NCBI RefSeq assembly: GCF_944387275.1 | Contig: NZ_CALXEG010000003.1 | Location: 50,279 to 114,278 of the forward strand | Reading direction: 5' to 3' | From: an uncultured Pseudoflavonifractor sp. | GTDB lineage: Bacteria; Bacillota; Clostridia; Oscillospirales; Oscillospiraceae | DNA: 64,000 bases | Part shown: positions 8,091-16,631 of the stretch, piece by piece | How the letters are laid out: each line of letters opens with the position of its first letter | Numbering within the stretch: the first letter of the stretch is position 1 | The notes under the pieces: generated by a model | Database searches by the model: none | What the model saw: the letters and a program-made list of their open reading frames with translations, nothing else | Told to the model about the DNA's origin: nothing | Translations under genes and position numbers: made by a program

Positions 8091-9335
8091 ATGGACCGGA
8101 CCATACTCCACTGTGACCTCAACAGCTTCTACGCCTCGGTGGAGCTGCTCTCCCTGCCCGAGCTGCGGGAGAGCGGAAAGCCGGTGGCCGTGTGCGGCGA
8201 CCCCACCTCCCGCCATGGCATCATCCTGGCCAAGAACGAGCCCGCCAAGGCCATGGGGGTCAAGACCGCCGAGACCATCTGGCAGGCCAGGCAGAAGTGC
8301 CCCGATCTGGTGCTCCTCCCCGCCCACCGGGACCAATACCGGAAGTACTCCCGCATGGTCAACGCCATCTACGACCGGTTCACCGACCTGGTGGAGCCCT
8401 TCTCCATCGACGAGAGCTGGCTGGATATCACCGGCTCCATGCACCTGTGGGGCGGGGACGGAAAGGCCATTGCCGACCGCATCCGGGAGACGGTGAAGGC
8501 GGAGACCGGCCTGACCGTGTCGGTGGGGGTGTCCTTCAACAAGGTCTTTGCCAAGATGGGCAGCGACTACAAGAAGCCGGACGCCACCACGGTCATCACC
8601 CGGGAGAACTTCCGCCGGCTCCTCTGGCCCCTGCCGGTGACCGACCTGCTCTTTGTGGGCGGCGCGGCGGCCAAGGTGCTCCGCAGCTACGGCGTCCAGA
8701 CCATCGGGGATCTGGCCCGGTTCGACCCCCAGGCCCTGGTGGCCATTCTGGGCAGGCAGGGCGCCGCCCTCCACAGCTACGCCGCCGGGACGGAGCACGA
8801 GCCGGTGATCCCCGCCCGGGACCTGCCGCCCCCCAAGTCGGTGGGCAGCGGCCTCACCTTCCGGCGCAACCTGCTGGGGCTGGAGGACGTGCGCACCGGC
8901 CTGTCCGCCCTGTCCGACGAGGTGGCCGCCCGGCTGCGGCGGCACGGCCTCAAATGCACCACCGTGCAGGTCACCATCCGGGACCCCGGTTTCCGGGACA
9001 TCTGCCGCCAGAAGCGGCTCCCCGCCCCCACCTATGTGTCCCGGGACATCGCCGACGCCGCCCTGGAGCTGCTGCTCTCCTCCTGGAACCTGAAGCAGCC
9101 CATCCGGGCCCTCACCGTCACCGGCCAGAATCTGGTGGACGAGGCCGACGCCGGGGAGCAGCTGGATCTGTTCGCCGCCAATGCCGCCCCCCACCGTGAC
9201 AAGCTGGAGCGGCTGGAGCGGGCCATGGACAAGATCCGGGACAAGTACGGCGGCGGGGCCATCACCTTCGCCTCCACCGTCCGGGGCGAGGCCGGCAGCA
9301 GCCAGCGCCAGGACGACGTGCCCCCTGTGGACTGA
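8091..9335 (+). CDS. dinB: DNA polymerase IV (Y-family translesion polymerase)
   Basis: Error-prone polymerase of about 414 aa for translesion synthesis. The N-terminus HCDLNSFYASVE carries catalytic D9 and the steric-gate aromatic pair, and FSIDESWLDITG near residue 104 supplies the second acidic pair. The helix-hairpin-helix region, the little-finger domain and a C-terminal tail follow in the usual order. ATG at 8091 is preferred to GTG at 8082, since the GAAAGGGG ribosome site overlaps the GTG. The LexA-like box in the promoter predicts SOS induction. A terminator follows directly, so the gene is monocistronic. Confidence 0.93.
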   Translation: MDRTILHCDLNSFYASVELLSLPELRESGKPVAVCGDPTSRHGIILAKNEPAKAMGVKTAETIWQARQKCPDLVLLPAHRDQYRKYSRMVNAIYDRFTDLVEPFSIDESWLDITGSMHLWGGDGKAIADRIRETVKAETGLTVSVGVSFNKVFAKMGSDYKKPDATTVITRENFRRLLWPLPVTDLLFVGGAAAKVLRSYGVQTIGDLARFDPQALVAILGRQGAALHSYAAGTEHEPVIPARDLPPPKSVGSGLTFRRNLLGLEDVRTGLSALSDEVAARLRRHGLKCTTVQVTIRDPGFRDICRQKRLPAPTYVSRDIADAALELLLSSWNLKQPIRALTVTGQNLVDEADAGEQLDLFAANAAPHRDKLERLERAMDKIRDKYGGGAITFASTVRGEAGSSQRQDDVPPVD

Positions 9336-9342
9336 CAGAAAA

Positions 9343-9380
9343 ACGCCCCGCCTGCCCATATTGGGCAGGCGGGGCGTCTT
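9343..9380. terminator. bidirectional terminator
   Basis: A 15-bp perfect GC-rich stem around a TAT loop (9344-9376), between convergent dinB and the DUF362 gene. Confidence 0.85.
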
Positions 9381-9393
9381 GTCTCAGGGGTTT

Positions 9394-10524
9394 TTACTTC
9401 ACGGTGATCAGCTCATAGGAGCGGGTGCCCAGGTCGATCTTCTCGGCGTGCTCCAGGCAGGCCTTCCACTCGGAGTCGGGCTCCAGGTTCTTGAAGTGGT
9501 CGTGGTGGTCGCAGAAGCCGGGGGCGTGCATCTTCTCATCCAGCTCGGAGCCGGGCAGAGGCTCCTGCCGCAGGCAGGCGTCGGCACAGGCCTGGTCCAG
9601 GGCCACCGGGTCAAAGGAGGCGAACATGCCCAGGTCGGGCAGCACCGGCACGTCGTTGCTGCCGTAGCAGTCGCACAGGGGGGACACGTCGATGACCAGG
9701 CTGATGTGGAAGCTGGGACGGCCGTCCACCACTGCCTTGGCGTACTCGGCCATCTTGCAGTCCAGAATGGCGTTGGTGTTATTCTCCAGGTTGGCAATGG
9801 CGTCGAAGTTGCAGGCGCCCAGGCAGCGGCCGCAGCCCACGCAGCGGTCGTGGTCAATGCGGGCCTTGCCGTCGGTACCGTCAAAGAAGATGGCGTCCTG
9901 GCCGCAGCTCCTGGCGCAGGCGTGGCACTTGCGGCACTTGCTCTCGTCCACCACCGGCTTGCCGGCATTGTGCTGCTCCATCTTGCCCGCACGGCTGCCG
10001 CAGCCCATGCCGATGTTCTTCAGGGCGCCGCCGAAGCCGGTGGCCCCATGGCCCTTGAAGTGGCTCAGGCTGATGAACACATCCGCGTCCATGATGGCAC
10101 GGCCGATCTTGGCCTCCTTCACGTACTCGCCGCCCACCACGGGGACGGCCACGTCGTCGGTACCCTTCACGCCGTCGCCGATGATGATGTGGCAGCCGGT
10201 GCTGAAGGGGCTGAAGCCGTTGGTATAGGCGGCGTTCAGATGGTCGTAGGCGTTCTTCCGCTGGCCCACGTAGAGGGTGTTGCAGTCGGTGAGGAAGGGC
10301 ATGCCGCCCAGCTCCTTCACCACGTCGGCCACCACCTTGGCCCAGTTGGGACGCAGGTAGGCCATGTTGCCCGGCTCGCCGAAGTGCATCTTGATGGCCA
10401 CCAGCTTCTTCTCAAAGTCAATGTCTCCAATGCCCGCGGTGCGGATCAGCTTCTCCAGCTTGGTCAGCTGGTTCTGGCCGGGCTTGGTGCGCATGCTGGT
10501 AAAATATACTTTTGCCTTTTCCAT
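9394..10524 (-). CDS. DUF362 protein with two 4Fe-4S clusters
   Basis: Predicted cytosolic iron-sulfur protein (376 aa). The DUF362 core spans most of the protein (KMHFGEPGN near 47, ISLSHFKGHG near 155). Two ferredoxin-type cluster motifs, CRKCHACARSCG and CVGCGRCLGACN, lie near residues 200-240, so electron transfer is likely. The partner and reaction are unknown; anaerobes often carry several such genes. ATG at 10524 is preferred over the adjacent GTG at 10527 because AAGGAG then has an 8-nt spacing. It ends at the terminator shared with dinB. Confidence 0.85.
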   Translation of the reverse strand: MEKAKVYFTSMRTKPGQNQLTKLEKLIRTAGIGDIDFEKKLVAIKMHFGEPGNMAYLRPNWAKVVADVVKELGGMPFLTDCNTLYVGQRKNAYDHLNAAYTNGFSPFSTGCHIIIGDGVKGTDDVAVPVVGGEYVKEAKIGRAIMDADVFISLSHFKGHGATGFGGALKNIGMGCGSRAGKMEQHNAGKPVVDESKCRKCHACARSCGQDAIFFDGTDGKARIDHDRCVGCGRCLGACNFDAIANLENNTNAILDCKMAEYAKAVVDGRPSFHISLVIDVSPLCDCYGSNDVPVLPDLGMFASFDPVALDQACADACLRQEPLPGSELDEKMHAPGFCDHHDHFKNLEPDSEWKACLEHAEKIDLGTRSYELITVK

Positions 10525-10600
10525 CACAATCTCTCCTTTATATCGCCGCCGGATGAGGCGGTCCCGGTTCCCGCTCCGGACCAGACCCTATCCGGTGTTG

Positions 10601-11137
10601 TTACTCCGTTTCCCCGGCGTCCTTCCTCCTGTCGGGCAGCAGATGGTTGATTCCCACCGCCACCACAATGCCCACAATGGTCTCCATCACCCGGAACAGG
10701 GTATAGAAGTACCGCTCCGGGCCGCCGTGGTTGAGAATCACCACGCACACCAGCACACTGCCGATGGAGCAGGCGCTCGGGCGGCGGATCAGATTGCATA
10801 TCCACATGGTGAGAACAATGCCCATGCCGATCATGAGCCCCAGAAAAATAGGCTGCTCCACCAGGTCGTCCACAAACAGAATGACCAGGCCCACCAGGCC
10901 GCCGATACAGGTGCCGATGACCCGGGACACGCCCTGCCGCACCGACTGCGCCACCGAGCTCTGCATACAGATAACGGCCGCAATACAAGCGTAAAATGGT
11001 CCCACGTCTTTCAGCGGGTCATACTCCCCCACCGGCATTCTCAGCCAGAAGGGCAGAAAAATAAAGTAGCACAGCACCACAGCCACAGCGGTTTTCACCA
11101 TGCGCATGCCTACGCCGGGGACATTGATTTTCTCCAC
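10601..11137 (-). CDS. small FUSC / aromatic acid exporter-like membrane protein
   Basis: A 178-aa integral membrane protein with about four to five hydrophobic segments and the motif pattern of FUSC/ArAE exporters (DPLKDVGPFYACIAAVICMQ, then VRQGVSRVIGTCIGGLVGL). It corresponds to the membrane half only and lacks the large soluble domains of full-length FUSC proteins. The start is GTG at 11137, 5 nt after AAGGAGG. It follows ybaB by 64 nt, across a hairpin. Its substrate is unknown, and assignment to the family rests on pattern resemblance. Confidence 0.65.
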   Translation of the reverse strand: MEKINVPGVGMRMVKTAVAVVLCYFIFLPFWLRMPVGEYDPLKDVGPFYACIAAVICMQSSVAQSVRQGVSRVIGTCIGGLVGLVILFVDDLVEQPIFLGLMIGMGIVLTMWICNLIRRPSACSIGSVLVCVVILNHGGPERYFYTLFRVMETIVGIVVAVGINHLLPDRRKDAGETE

Positions 11138-11159
11138 AAAGACCTCCTTGAGAGTGCGC

Positions 11160-11188
11160 GGAGGAGACAGGAAGCCCCTGTCTCCTCC
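11160..11188 (-). other. intergenic hairpin between ybaB and the FUSC-like gene
   Basis: A 12-bp perfect stem (11160-11171 with 11177-11188) with no T-tract in the direction of transcription. It may be a weak terminator or an mRNA-stabilising structure. Confidence 0.5.
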
Positions 11189-11201
11189 GTATGGCTCGGA
11201 T

Positions 11202-11549
11202 TTAGAACGGCAGGTTCAGTCCGCCGGTAATCTGACGCATATTGTTGGCCATGTCGGTCTCCGCGCTGCGGATAGCCTCGTTCACGGCGGCCACGATCAT
11301 GTCCTGGATCATCTCCACGTCCTCCGGGTCCACCGCCTCGGGGTCGATGGTCAGGGACACCAGTTCCCGCTTGCCGGTGACCGTGGCGGAGACCACGCCG
11401 CCGCCGGCCTGGGCGCTGTACTCCTTGGCCTCCAGCTCAGCCTGCATCTTCTGCATGTTCTCCTGCATCTTCTGGGCCTGCTTGATCATATTCATGTTGA
11501 TGCCGCCGCCCATGCCGCCCATTCCGGCGCGTCCAAAGCCTTTCGCCAT
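11202..11549 (-). CDS. ybaB: YbaB/EbfC family nucleoid-associated protein
   Basis: A 115-aa DNA-binding protein of the YbaB/EbfC family, which forms homodimers with a tweezer-like shape. The Met/Gly-rich N-terminus (GMGGMGGGINMNMIKQAQKM) and the helix MQENMQKMQAELEAKEYS are diagnostic, and the VVSATVTGKRELVSLTIDPE strands follow. It lies 40 nt downstream of dnaX on the same strand, the classic dnaX-ybaB order. The recR gene that usually comes next is absent here and replaced by a membrane-protein gene. Confidence 0.95.
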   Translation of the reverse strand: MAKGFGRAGMGGMGGGINMNMIKQAQKMQENMQKMQAELEAKEYSAQAGGGVVSATVTGKRELVSLTIDPEAVDPEDVEMIQDMIVAAVNEAIRSAETDMANNMRQITGGLNLPF

Positions 11550-11589
11550 GGTTCATTCTCCTTTCAGCCCGCCCTCCGGGCGGAAACTG

Positions 11590-13395
11590 TTATTTGATGA
11601 TGATATTGTCAAACTGCTGCCCAAAGGCCAGCAGGTCGTCCAGCTTGTCGTGGGCCGGAGGGTCTGCCGCAGGTGCTGCCGGAGCGGCGCTCACCGGAGG
11701 CGCCTGGCCCACCGTCACCGTCACCCGCATCTGTCCCCCCAGCCGGGCGGAGGCCGCCTGGGCCACCACGCTGAGGATGCCCGGCTTGTTGATCATGGAC
11801 CGGGTGAAATCGCTCTCTGCGTACAGGGTGAGCATGCTCCCCTCCGCCCGGCCCTGCACCATGGCGGGGTTGGACAGGAAGGTATACTCCCCCATGGGGA
11901 TGCGCCCCTTCAGGGAGGCGACCAGCTCGGGCCAGAATTCTCCCCCCGGAGCGCTCTGTGCCGCCGGGGCCGTCTGGACCGCAGTGGGCCGGGCCGGAGC
12001 GCTCTGTTGGGCCAGAGCCTGCCGGACCGGCTCCGCCGTCCGCTGAGGCTGGGCCGCCGGTCTGGCGGCTTTCTCTTCGGCAACCGGGTTTACCCGCTCT
12101 CCCGGCTCCTCCGGCAGAGGCGGGCGCTCCTCCTCCCAGGGAGGACGGTCCTCGCTCCGGGCAGGCGCCGTCTGTTTGGGCTGCTGCTGGGCCGCCGGGG
12201 CAGTCGTCTGCTTTGCCGGCGGGCTCTGGACCTGCTGTACGGGGATGGCTTCCCCCGACAGCCGCTCCTCCAGCCGGGTCAGCCGGGCATTCAGTCCGGC
12301 CGGGCTGGGGTCCAGGGTCTCGTCGCACAGCCGGATGAGGCACAGCTCCGCGTCGGTCCGCCGGTTGCCGCTGCGGGACAGGTCGGCGCTGGTGGCCTGG
12401 AGCTGGGTCAGGATCTGGGCCAGCCGGGCCGGGGTGAACAGCCGGTCCAGACGGCGGAGGGTGGTCTCGTCATATCCCCCTGTCAGCAGGGCGGCTCCGC
12501 TCTGGGGCGCGGTCTTGCGGATCAGCAGGTCCCGGGCCAGGGCGGACAGCTCGTTCAGCAGGCTGCCCACGTCCTTGCCTGCGCCGTACAGCCGGGCCAG
12601 GGTCTCCAGGGCTCCGGCGGTCTCCTTTTTGGCGATCTGCTCCATCAGAGCAGCCGTCTCCAGGTTGCCCGCCAGGCCCAGGGCGGAGAGCACCTCCGCC
12701 TCGCCAATGGTGCCCGAGGGGTTGACGCACTGGTCCAGCAGGGACAGGGCGTCCCGCAGGCCGCCGTCTGCCAGCCGGGCCAGCAGGGCCGCGCCCTCGG
12801 CGGTCAGGCCGATGCCCTCCTGCTCCGCCACATAGCTCAGCCGCCGGGCGATGTCCCCGGTCAGAATCCGCTTGAAGGCGAACTGCTGGCACCGGGACTT
12901 GATGGTGGCCGGCACCTTGTGCAGCTCGGTGGTGGCCAGGATGAACATCAGGTGCTCCGGGGGCTCCTCCAGAATCTTCAGCAGGGCGTTGAAGGCGGCG
13001 GTGGACAGCATGTGTACCTCGTCCACGATGTACACCCGTTTGCGGACTGCGGCGGGGGTGTATACCGCCTCATCCCGCAGGGCGCGGACCTGATCCACGC
13101 CGTTGTTGGAGGCGGCGTCCAGCTCCAGCACGTCCAGGATGGAGCCGTTCTCAATGCCCAGACAGGAGGGGCACTGGTTGCAGGGATTGCCGTCCACCGG
13201 GTGCTCGCAGTTGACCGCCCGGGCCAGAATCTTGGCGCAGGTGGTCTTACCGGTGCCCCGGGTGCCGGTGAAGAGGTAGGCGTGGGACAGGCGACCGGTG
13301 GCCACCTGCCGCTTGAGGGTGTCGGTAATATGGCTCTGGCCCACCACATCGTCAAAGGTCCTGGGCCGCCACTTGCGGTAGAGCGCCTGATACAT
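11590..13395 (-). CDS. dnaX: DNA polymerase III subunit gamma/tau
   Basis: Clamp-loader ATPase of the replisome, about 601 aa. The start ATG at 13395 gives the typical MYQALYRKWRPRTFDDVVGQ and follows GGGAGGAAC. Walker A is GTRGTGKTT near residue 45. The zinc site has cysteines at C64, C73, C76 and C79 (CEHPVDGNPCNQCPSC). IVDEVHML is Walker B, and the IKSRCQQF sensor-1 segment follows. After residue about 370 a Pro/Ala/Glu-rich linker precedes the tau-type tail, so full-length tau is encoded. No clear slippery heptamer for programmed frameshifting was seen. It lies directly after the SRP RNA and before ybaB. Confidence 0.95.
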   Translation of the reverse strand: MYQALYRKWRPRTFDDVVGQSHITDTLKRQVATGRLSHAYLFTGTRGTGKTTCAKILARAVNCEHPVDGNPCNQCPSCLGIENGSILDVLELDAASNNGVDQVRALRDEAVYTPAAVRKRVYIVDEVHMLSTAAFNALLKILEEPPEHLMFILATTELHKVPATIKSRCQQFAFKRILTGDIARRLSYVAEQEGIGLTAEGAALLARLADGGLRDALSLLDQCVNPSGTIGEAEVLSALGLAGNLETAALMEQIAKKETAGALETLARLYGAGKDVGSLLNELSALARDLLIRKTAPQSGAALLTGGYDETTLRRLDRLFTPARLAQILTQLQATSADLSRSGNRRTDAELCLIRLCDETLDPSPAGLNARLTRLEERLSGEAIPVQQVQSPPAKQTTAPAAQQQPKQTAPARSEDRPPWEEERPPLPEEPGERVNPVAEEKAARPAAQPQRTAEPVRQALAQQSAPARPTAVQTAPAAQSAPGGEFWPELVASLKGRIPMGEYTFLSNPAMVQGRAEGSMLTLYAESDFTRSMINKPGILSVVAQAASARLGGQMRVTVTVGQAPPVSAAPAAPAADPPAHDKLDDLLAFGQQFDNIIIK

Positions 13396-13425
13396 GTTCC
13401 TCCCACCCCTTCTGCTTTTCAGGAT

Positions 13426-13463
13426 AAAAAAAGAGAGCGAGCGAGCCAAGTCGCTTCGCTCTC
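13426..13463 (-). terminator. terminator of the SRP RNA
   Basis: On the minus strand, a GAGAGCGAAGC / GCTCGCTCTC stem with one bulge is followed by seven T residues (13426-13432 as A on the plus strand). It ends the SRP transcript before dnaX. Confidence 0.85.
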
Positions 13464-13478
13464 CGCACTGCCTTCCGC

Positions 13479-13779
13479 GTCCGGCGCAAGGCAAGGCCGC
13501 ACACCGGCCTTTGGAGTCTGTGCTATGCCCGTAACCCTTACAGCCAGCTCGGAAACGGGAATTCCGCGGCACACGGGGCATTCCGTTTAGTGCTGCTCGG
13601 TTCCCCGCCTGACACGGTTCGCGGGGCCCCGTTGCGCGGGACCGATTCCTCATCGCCGCTTATAAGGAGCAGACGGCACAGCAGAGATCCGGGGGCCGGG
13701 ATTCATCCCCGCTGTAGCGGATTGCGGGTACAGGGCACCGCTATCTCCCCGACTAGTGCGGCCTTGCCTCAGGCCGGAC
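13479..13779 (-). ncRNA. ffs: signal recognition particle RNA, large bacterial type with Alu domain
   Basis: Read on the minus strand, the 5' part has the Alu-domain sequence GAGATAGCGGTGCCCTGTAC followed by CCGCAATCCGCTACAGCGGG. The S-domain helix 8 reads GTCAGGCGGGGAACCGAGCA with a GGAA tetraloop, flanked by GAACC on the 5' side and GCACTAA on the 3' side. The ends pair as GTCCGGC...GCCGGAC and GGCAAGGCCGCAC...GTGCGGCCTTGCC, closing a molecule of about 300 nt. It scaffolds Ffh for co-translational membrane targeting. The position directly upstream of dnaX is the usual Firmicute arrangement. The ends are estimated from the closing helix. Confidence 0.93.
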
Positions 13780-13816
13780 GGAGGTCGTCTAGTCATCGGA
13801 AGGCTGATACCGGTTT

Positions 13817-13845
13817 ATCATACATCATTTTTCCCGATTTATCAA
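13817..13845 (-). promoter_or_regulatory. SRP RNA promoter
   Basis: On the minus strand, TTGATA (13845-13840) and TATGAT (13822-13817) with a 17-bp spacer. The transcript would start near 13810, about 30 nt before the mature 5' end. Confidence 0.8.
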
Positions 13846-13888
13846 TATCCACGTTCCAAGTTTTTTGATTTGAATGAAAAAAATTTTC

Positions 13889-13916
13889 TTGCATTTTGCG
13901 AAATCAGTGCTATAAT
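13889..13916 (+). promoter_or_regulatory. tRNA-Ala promoter
   Basis: TTGCAT (13889-13894) and TATAAT (13911-13916) with a 16-bp spacer, about 40 nt before the tRNA. It is back to back with the SRP RNA promoter. Confidence 0.75.
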
Positions 13917-13961
13917 AATATGCGTGTCTGCCAGAGCTCTTTGCGGCAGTCCGATTCATAT

Positions 13962-14037
13962 GGGCCTGTAGCTCAGCTGGGAGAGCGTACGGTTCGCATC
14001 CGTAAGGTCGACGGTTCGATCCCGTTCAGGTCCACCA
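13962..14037 (+). tRNA. tRNA-Ala (anticodon CGC)
   Basis: A complete cloverleaf of 76 nt. The acceptor GGGCCTG pairs with CAGGTCC, giving the G3-U70 wobble that marks alanine tRNAs. The D-arm GCTCAGCTGGGAGAGC is standard, and the anticodon stem-loop TACGG-TTCGCAT-CCGTA has anticodon CGC. The T-arm contains GGTTCGATCC, and CCA is encoded. It lies at the left edge of a decayed accessory island, consistent with use as an integration site. Confidence 0.95.
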
Positions 14038-14047
14038 TAAATTCAAA
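14036..14047 (+). repeat. left copy of a 12-bp direct repeat (candidate attachment site)
   Basis: CATAAATTCAAA begins with the last two bases of the tRNA-Ala CCA end. The identical 12-mer recurs at 19923-19934, directly after the last island gene. Confidence 0.45.
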
Positions 14048-14055
14048 ATGGTATA

Positions 14056-14117
14056 GATGCCACTGGCGCAAAGCCAGTGGCATCAACCGTTTTCGGGCTT
14101 TTTCAGCCCGAATTTTT
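14056..14117 (+). terminator. tandem terminator hairpins after tRNA-Ala
   Basis: Hairpin 1 is a 12-bp stem (14056-14067 with 14073-14084). Hairpin 2 is an 8-bp stem (14092-14099 with 14105-14112) followed by TTTTT. Confidence 0.75.
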
Positions 14118-14210
14118 ACGGATGATTTTATAGATGTCAACCGCCGTTTCCACCTAACTGGTGGGATTTGACCCCTCTTTTCTCAGCAGCTGGCAAGACT
14201 GAAGCTATGC

Positions 14211-14256
14211 AGCGCCCTTTTTGAAGCAACAACTTTCAAAAAGGGCGCTATTTTTC
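14211..14256 (+). terminator. isolated strong terminator-like hairpin
   Basis: A 15-bp perfect stem (14211-14225 with 14235-14249) followed by ATTTTTCT. No complete gene lies upstream, so it is probably a leftover of the mobile element. Confidence 0.65.
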
Positions 14257-14379
14257 TGCCGATAGAATACACAAAATTTGCGGCGTCAATTTGTTGGTCG
14301 TGACGGGCCAATAAGTTGGCGTCCTTTTTCATTTTTAGGTAATTTCAAAAAAGGCACTAAAATTTAGGAGGGAAACAAA

Positions 14380-14925
14380 ATGGGCAGCAATCAATTTTTT
14401 CGAGAACTTTGCACCACTCTTCGCCGAGAAGGCTCCACGGCACAGCCGGAGCGGGACGGTCTGCTCCCTGTGGAATGGATGGTTCTTCCCCTGTGCAAAA
14501 TCAGCGACGGTGCCAGCATCCGGTACGCTCACAAAGATGTAGATACCCTGGAACGGGAACGAGCCTGCCAAAAGGCCACGGATCTCGCCTGCGTGGTGCG
14601 GAAATATATGACCCTGATAGAACAGGCGCCCCCTCTGAAAGCTCAGGGGCCGACCGGTGACTTCCGAACGCTGTCCGAATTCAACGGAACGGTCCTGGCT
14701 GGACACCAGACCGAGTACGGCGTCCACTTCGTAACCTGGGACTGGCGCTTTGACCGTAAGGGGCTCAACCAAGTGCATTCCTATAGGGAAACTCCCTGGG
14801 CGCCAAGCGGGATTTTGCCATCCGCTCCGGCCTCATTCCCAACCAACTGCTTTTCGGTCAGGAGCAGCCTCACCACATATGAGGACATCTGGCGCAGAGT
14901 GATCTGGAAGGGTGTCGGACTATGA
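14380..14925 (+). pseudogene. degraded conjugative-element cargo gene, frameshifted
   Basis: It starts well, with AGGAGG 7 nt before ATG at 14380, and encodes about 130 residues of an otherwise plausible soluble protein (LLPVEWMVLPLCKISDGASI, then HQTEYGVHFVTWDWRFDRKG). After about 14770 the sense continues in another frame, where AKRDFAIRSGLIPNQLLFGQ is read at 14802-14860 before a stop at 14880. Further sense appears in the third frame from 14912. At least two frameshifts are therefore likely. The type of protein is not recognised with certainty; the setting suggests cargo of an integrative conjugative element. Confidence 0.55.
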
Positions 14926-15409
14926 TCTCATCCCTAAAGTCAACTCAGATGTGACTCTTGGCCGTTATGTCGCTGTTGCCGGTCAGATGCAGGGTGATCT
15001 CAGGTTCCCCGAAGCGGCCTGGCCCTACATGGACGAGCATACTCCCACCACAGGGGCATATTTGGAAGATGCAAACGAGTTGGCGTTGGCCATTGAGGGA
15101 ATGCAGCATGAAGACGGCGAGCTGCTGAAATATCTGTCGGTTCTTTCGGCGGAGCAGCCTGGAACTATGCAGGATTCTCTCCGTTGTGCTATGAATCTGG
15201 ACGATTACGAGCGTATCACGGAGGGCACCTATGAATACGTTCAAATCGTCCTGCGGCGCATCGGTGCTGATGATGAGCTAATCAATACCATCGACGGGTA
15301 TATGGATTTTGAGAAGCTGGGCGAGGACGCCATGGTAGAGGGCAGCGTCCGGCAAACCGAGCTCGGTCTTATCCGCCGATGCAGTAACCCCTTCTCTGAA
15401 GAAACGTAG
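14912..15409 (+). CDS. ArdA-like antirestriction-domain protein, probably a fragment
   Basis: A 165-aa acidic frame. It resembles the ArdA-type proteins of Firmicute conjugative elements: an N-terminal LRFPEAAWPYMD block, EDANELALAIEGM, LLKYLSVL, a MNLDDYERI segment and a final YMDFEKLGEDAM. ArdA proteins mimic DNA and inhibit type I restriction enzymes. The GTG at 14912 has a purine run directly against it with no usable spacing. More likely this is the frameshifted continuation of the preceding gene than an independent gene. The low pI fits DNA mimicry, but family membership is a judgement from memory. Confidence 0.4.
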   Translation: MSDYDLIPKVNSDVTLGRYVAVAGQMQGDLRFPEAAWPYMDEHTPTTGAYLEDANELALAIEGMQHEDGELLKYLSVLSAEQPGTMQDSLRCAMNLDDYERITEGTYEYVQIVLRRIGADDELINTIDGYMDFEKLGEDAMVEGSVRQTELGLIRRCSNPFSEET

Positions 15410-15841
15410 GCGTTAGAACTGGGAGATCTTTCCCGATACCCCGCAAAACCGATCTGCCACGAGTAAAGCTGGTGGCGCATACCCTCCTCGATGTGCAGAT
15501 TCAGAAGACCGCCTTCTCTCCGGCGATTGCCAGCCACCCCTTCGCGAACTCTGGAATCTCTGCTCTTCGCAATGAGGACAGCATCCTTTCCAGCGGGTAT
15601 GCCATATATCATATCCGCGGTAAACTTTTTGTCCGGTCTGGAAAGACGTTGGCGTGGATAAAAGTGCGGAAATTCAATATTCAGGTTGCACATAAATGCG
15701 GTCACTCGATATGACAATGGCTACTTATACACCTATCTCAGAATTTAATGAATTTGGGTAGTGTCAAGGATTGGACCCGCTGACAAAAGCCCTAAAAACT
15801 CCACCCATATGGTATAAATAGGAACAAAGGAGGGATGGAGC
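15410..15841 (+). other. stretch with no supportable gene
   Basis: Short frames on both strands show no recognisable protein, no ribosome sites and no clear hairpins. It probably holds eroded mobile-element DNA between the ArdA-like remnant and the IS1182 remnant. AAAGGAGG directly before 15842 belongs to the transposase. Confidence 0.5.
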
Positions 15842-16480
15842 ATGATGGGACGGCAGAGCGTTCAAATGAGTATGGTAATTCTGGATATAGCAGAATTGAT
15901 CCCAACCGATCACTTACTTCGGAAAATCAATCAGATGGTTTCATTTGACTTTATCTACGATCTTGTAGCACCGCATTACCCTGCAAATGGCCGCCCATCT
16001 GTTGATCCTGCCAGTATGTTCAAAATGCTGCTGGTAGGATACCTCTATGGCATTAAGTCCGGACGCCGACTTGTCCAAGAAATTCAGTTGAACATTGCCT
16101 ATCGTTGGTTTTGTGGCATCTGGAACGGCAGCAAAAACTGTTGAACCTGTCTATGGAGAAAGTTGCTTTGGGCAGGGGGTACGACACTGGCACTGTTCAC
16201 AGGGGTTTGAAACTATTGGGAATTACCGGTTATATTCCCTCCATCCGTTTTCACAATGACCCAAGTAAATATGGATTTTCATATGATCCGCAACAGGATA
16301 CATTTATTTGCCCAATGGGACAACCTCTTGTGTATCACCGTCTGAACTGCAATAAGTTCACAGGGAAATATCTTCGTTGTTACCAGGTACAGGGAGATGT
16401 CTGCCGGAAATGTACTTCCCGTAAAACTTGTTTTGATACGGCCGGTGTGCGTAGAGCCAGCAGCTGCCAGATTTCTTGGA
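15842..16480 (+). pseudogene. IS1182-type transposase remnant
   Basis: The N-terminal 95 residues (MMGRQSVQMSMVILDIAELI, then DHLLRKINQMVSFDFIYDLV and GRPSVDPASMFKMLLVGYLY) are the DUF772 start of IS1182/IS5-group transposases. That frame stops at 16142. Another frame then gives GYDTGTVHRGLKLLGITGYI and a Cys-rich CPMGQPL...CRKCTSRKTC block from the middle of the family. The DDE core between them is deleted and the C-terminus is missing. The element is therefore inactive. It ends inside a ligA fragment on the other strand. Confidence 0.8.
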
Positions 16481-16554
16481 TGAGTGTAGTCTTCTCCCAG
16501 ACTGAGATTGATTTTCTTGAAATTTTCCCATGAAATGACGCCTCCACCACGAAC
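16452..16554 (-). pseudogene. NAD-dependent DNA ligase fragment
   Basis: About 35 codons on the minus strand read EVRGGGVISWENFKKINLSL then GEDYTHPRNLAAAGS. This matches the RGE...FxxxN...NPRNxxAGS block of the LigA adenylation domain. Nothing of the rest of the gene is present. Ligase-like genes are occasional cargo of Firmicute conjugative elements. Confidence 0.5.
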
Positions 16555-16631
16555 CTCATCGGCAAATATCTGATAGGAGGCCATTTCAATTACTCCTTCT
16601 TCCCGCAGGCAATACAACCGCCACAGATATT

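Noticed and set aside
13430..13800. Structured region before dnaX first considered as a riboswitch or T-box
   Set aside because: Alu-domain and helix-8 motifs with the GGAA tetraloop, the closing helix and a terminator identify it as SRP RNA.
15241..15717. 158-codon minus-strand frame
   Set aside because: It overlaps the antisense of the ArdA-like frame, has no ribosome site and no recognisable motif.
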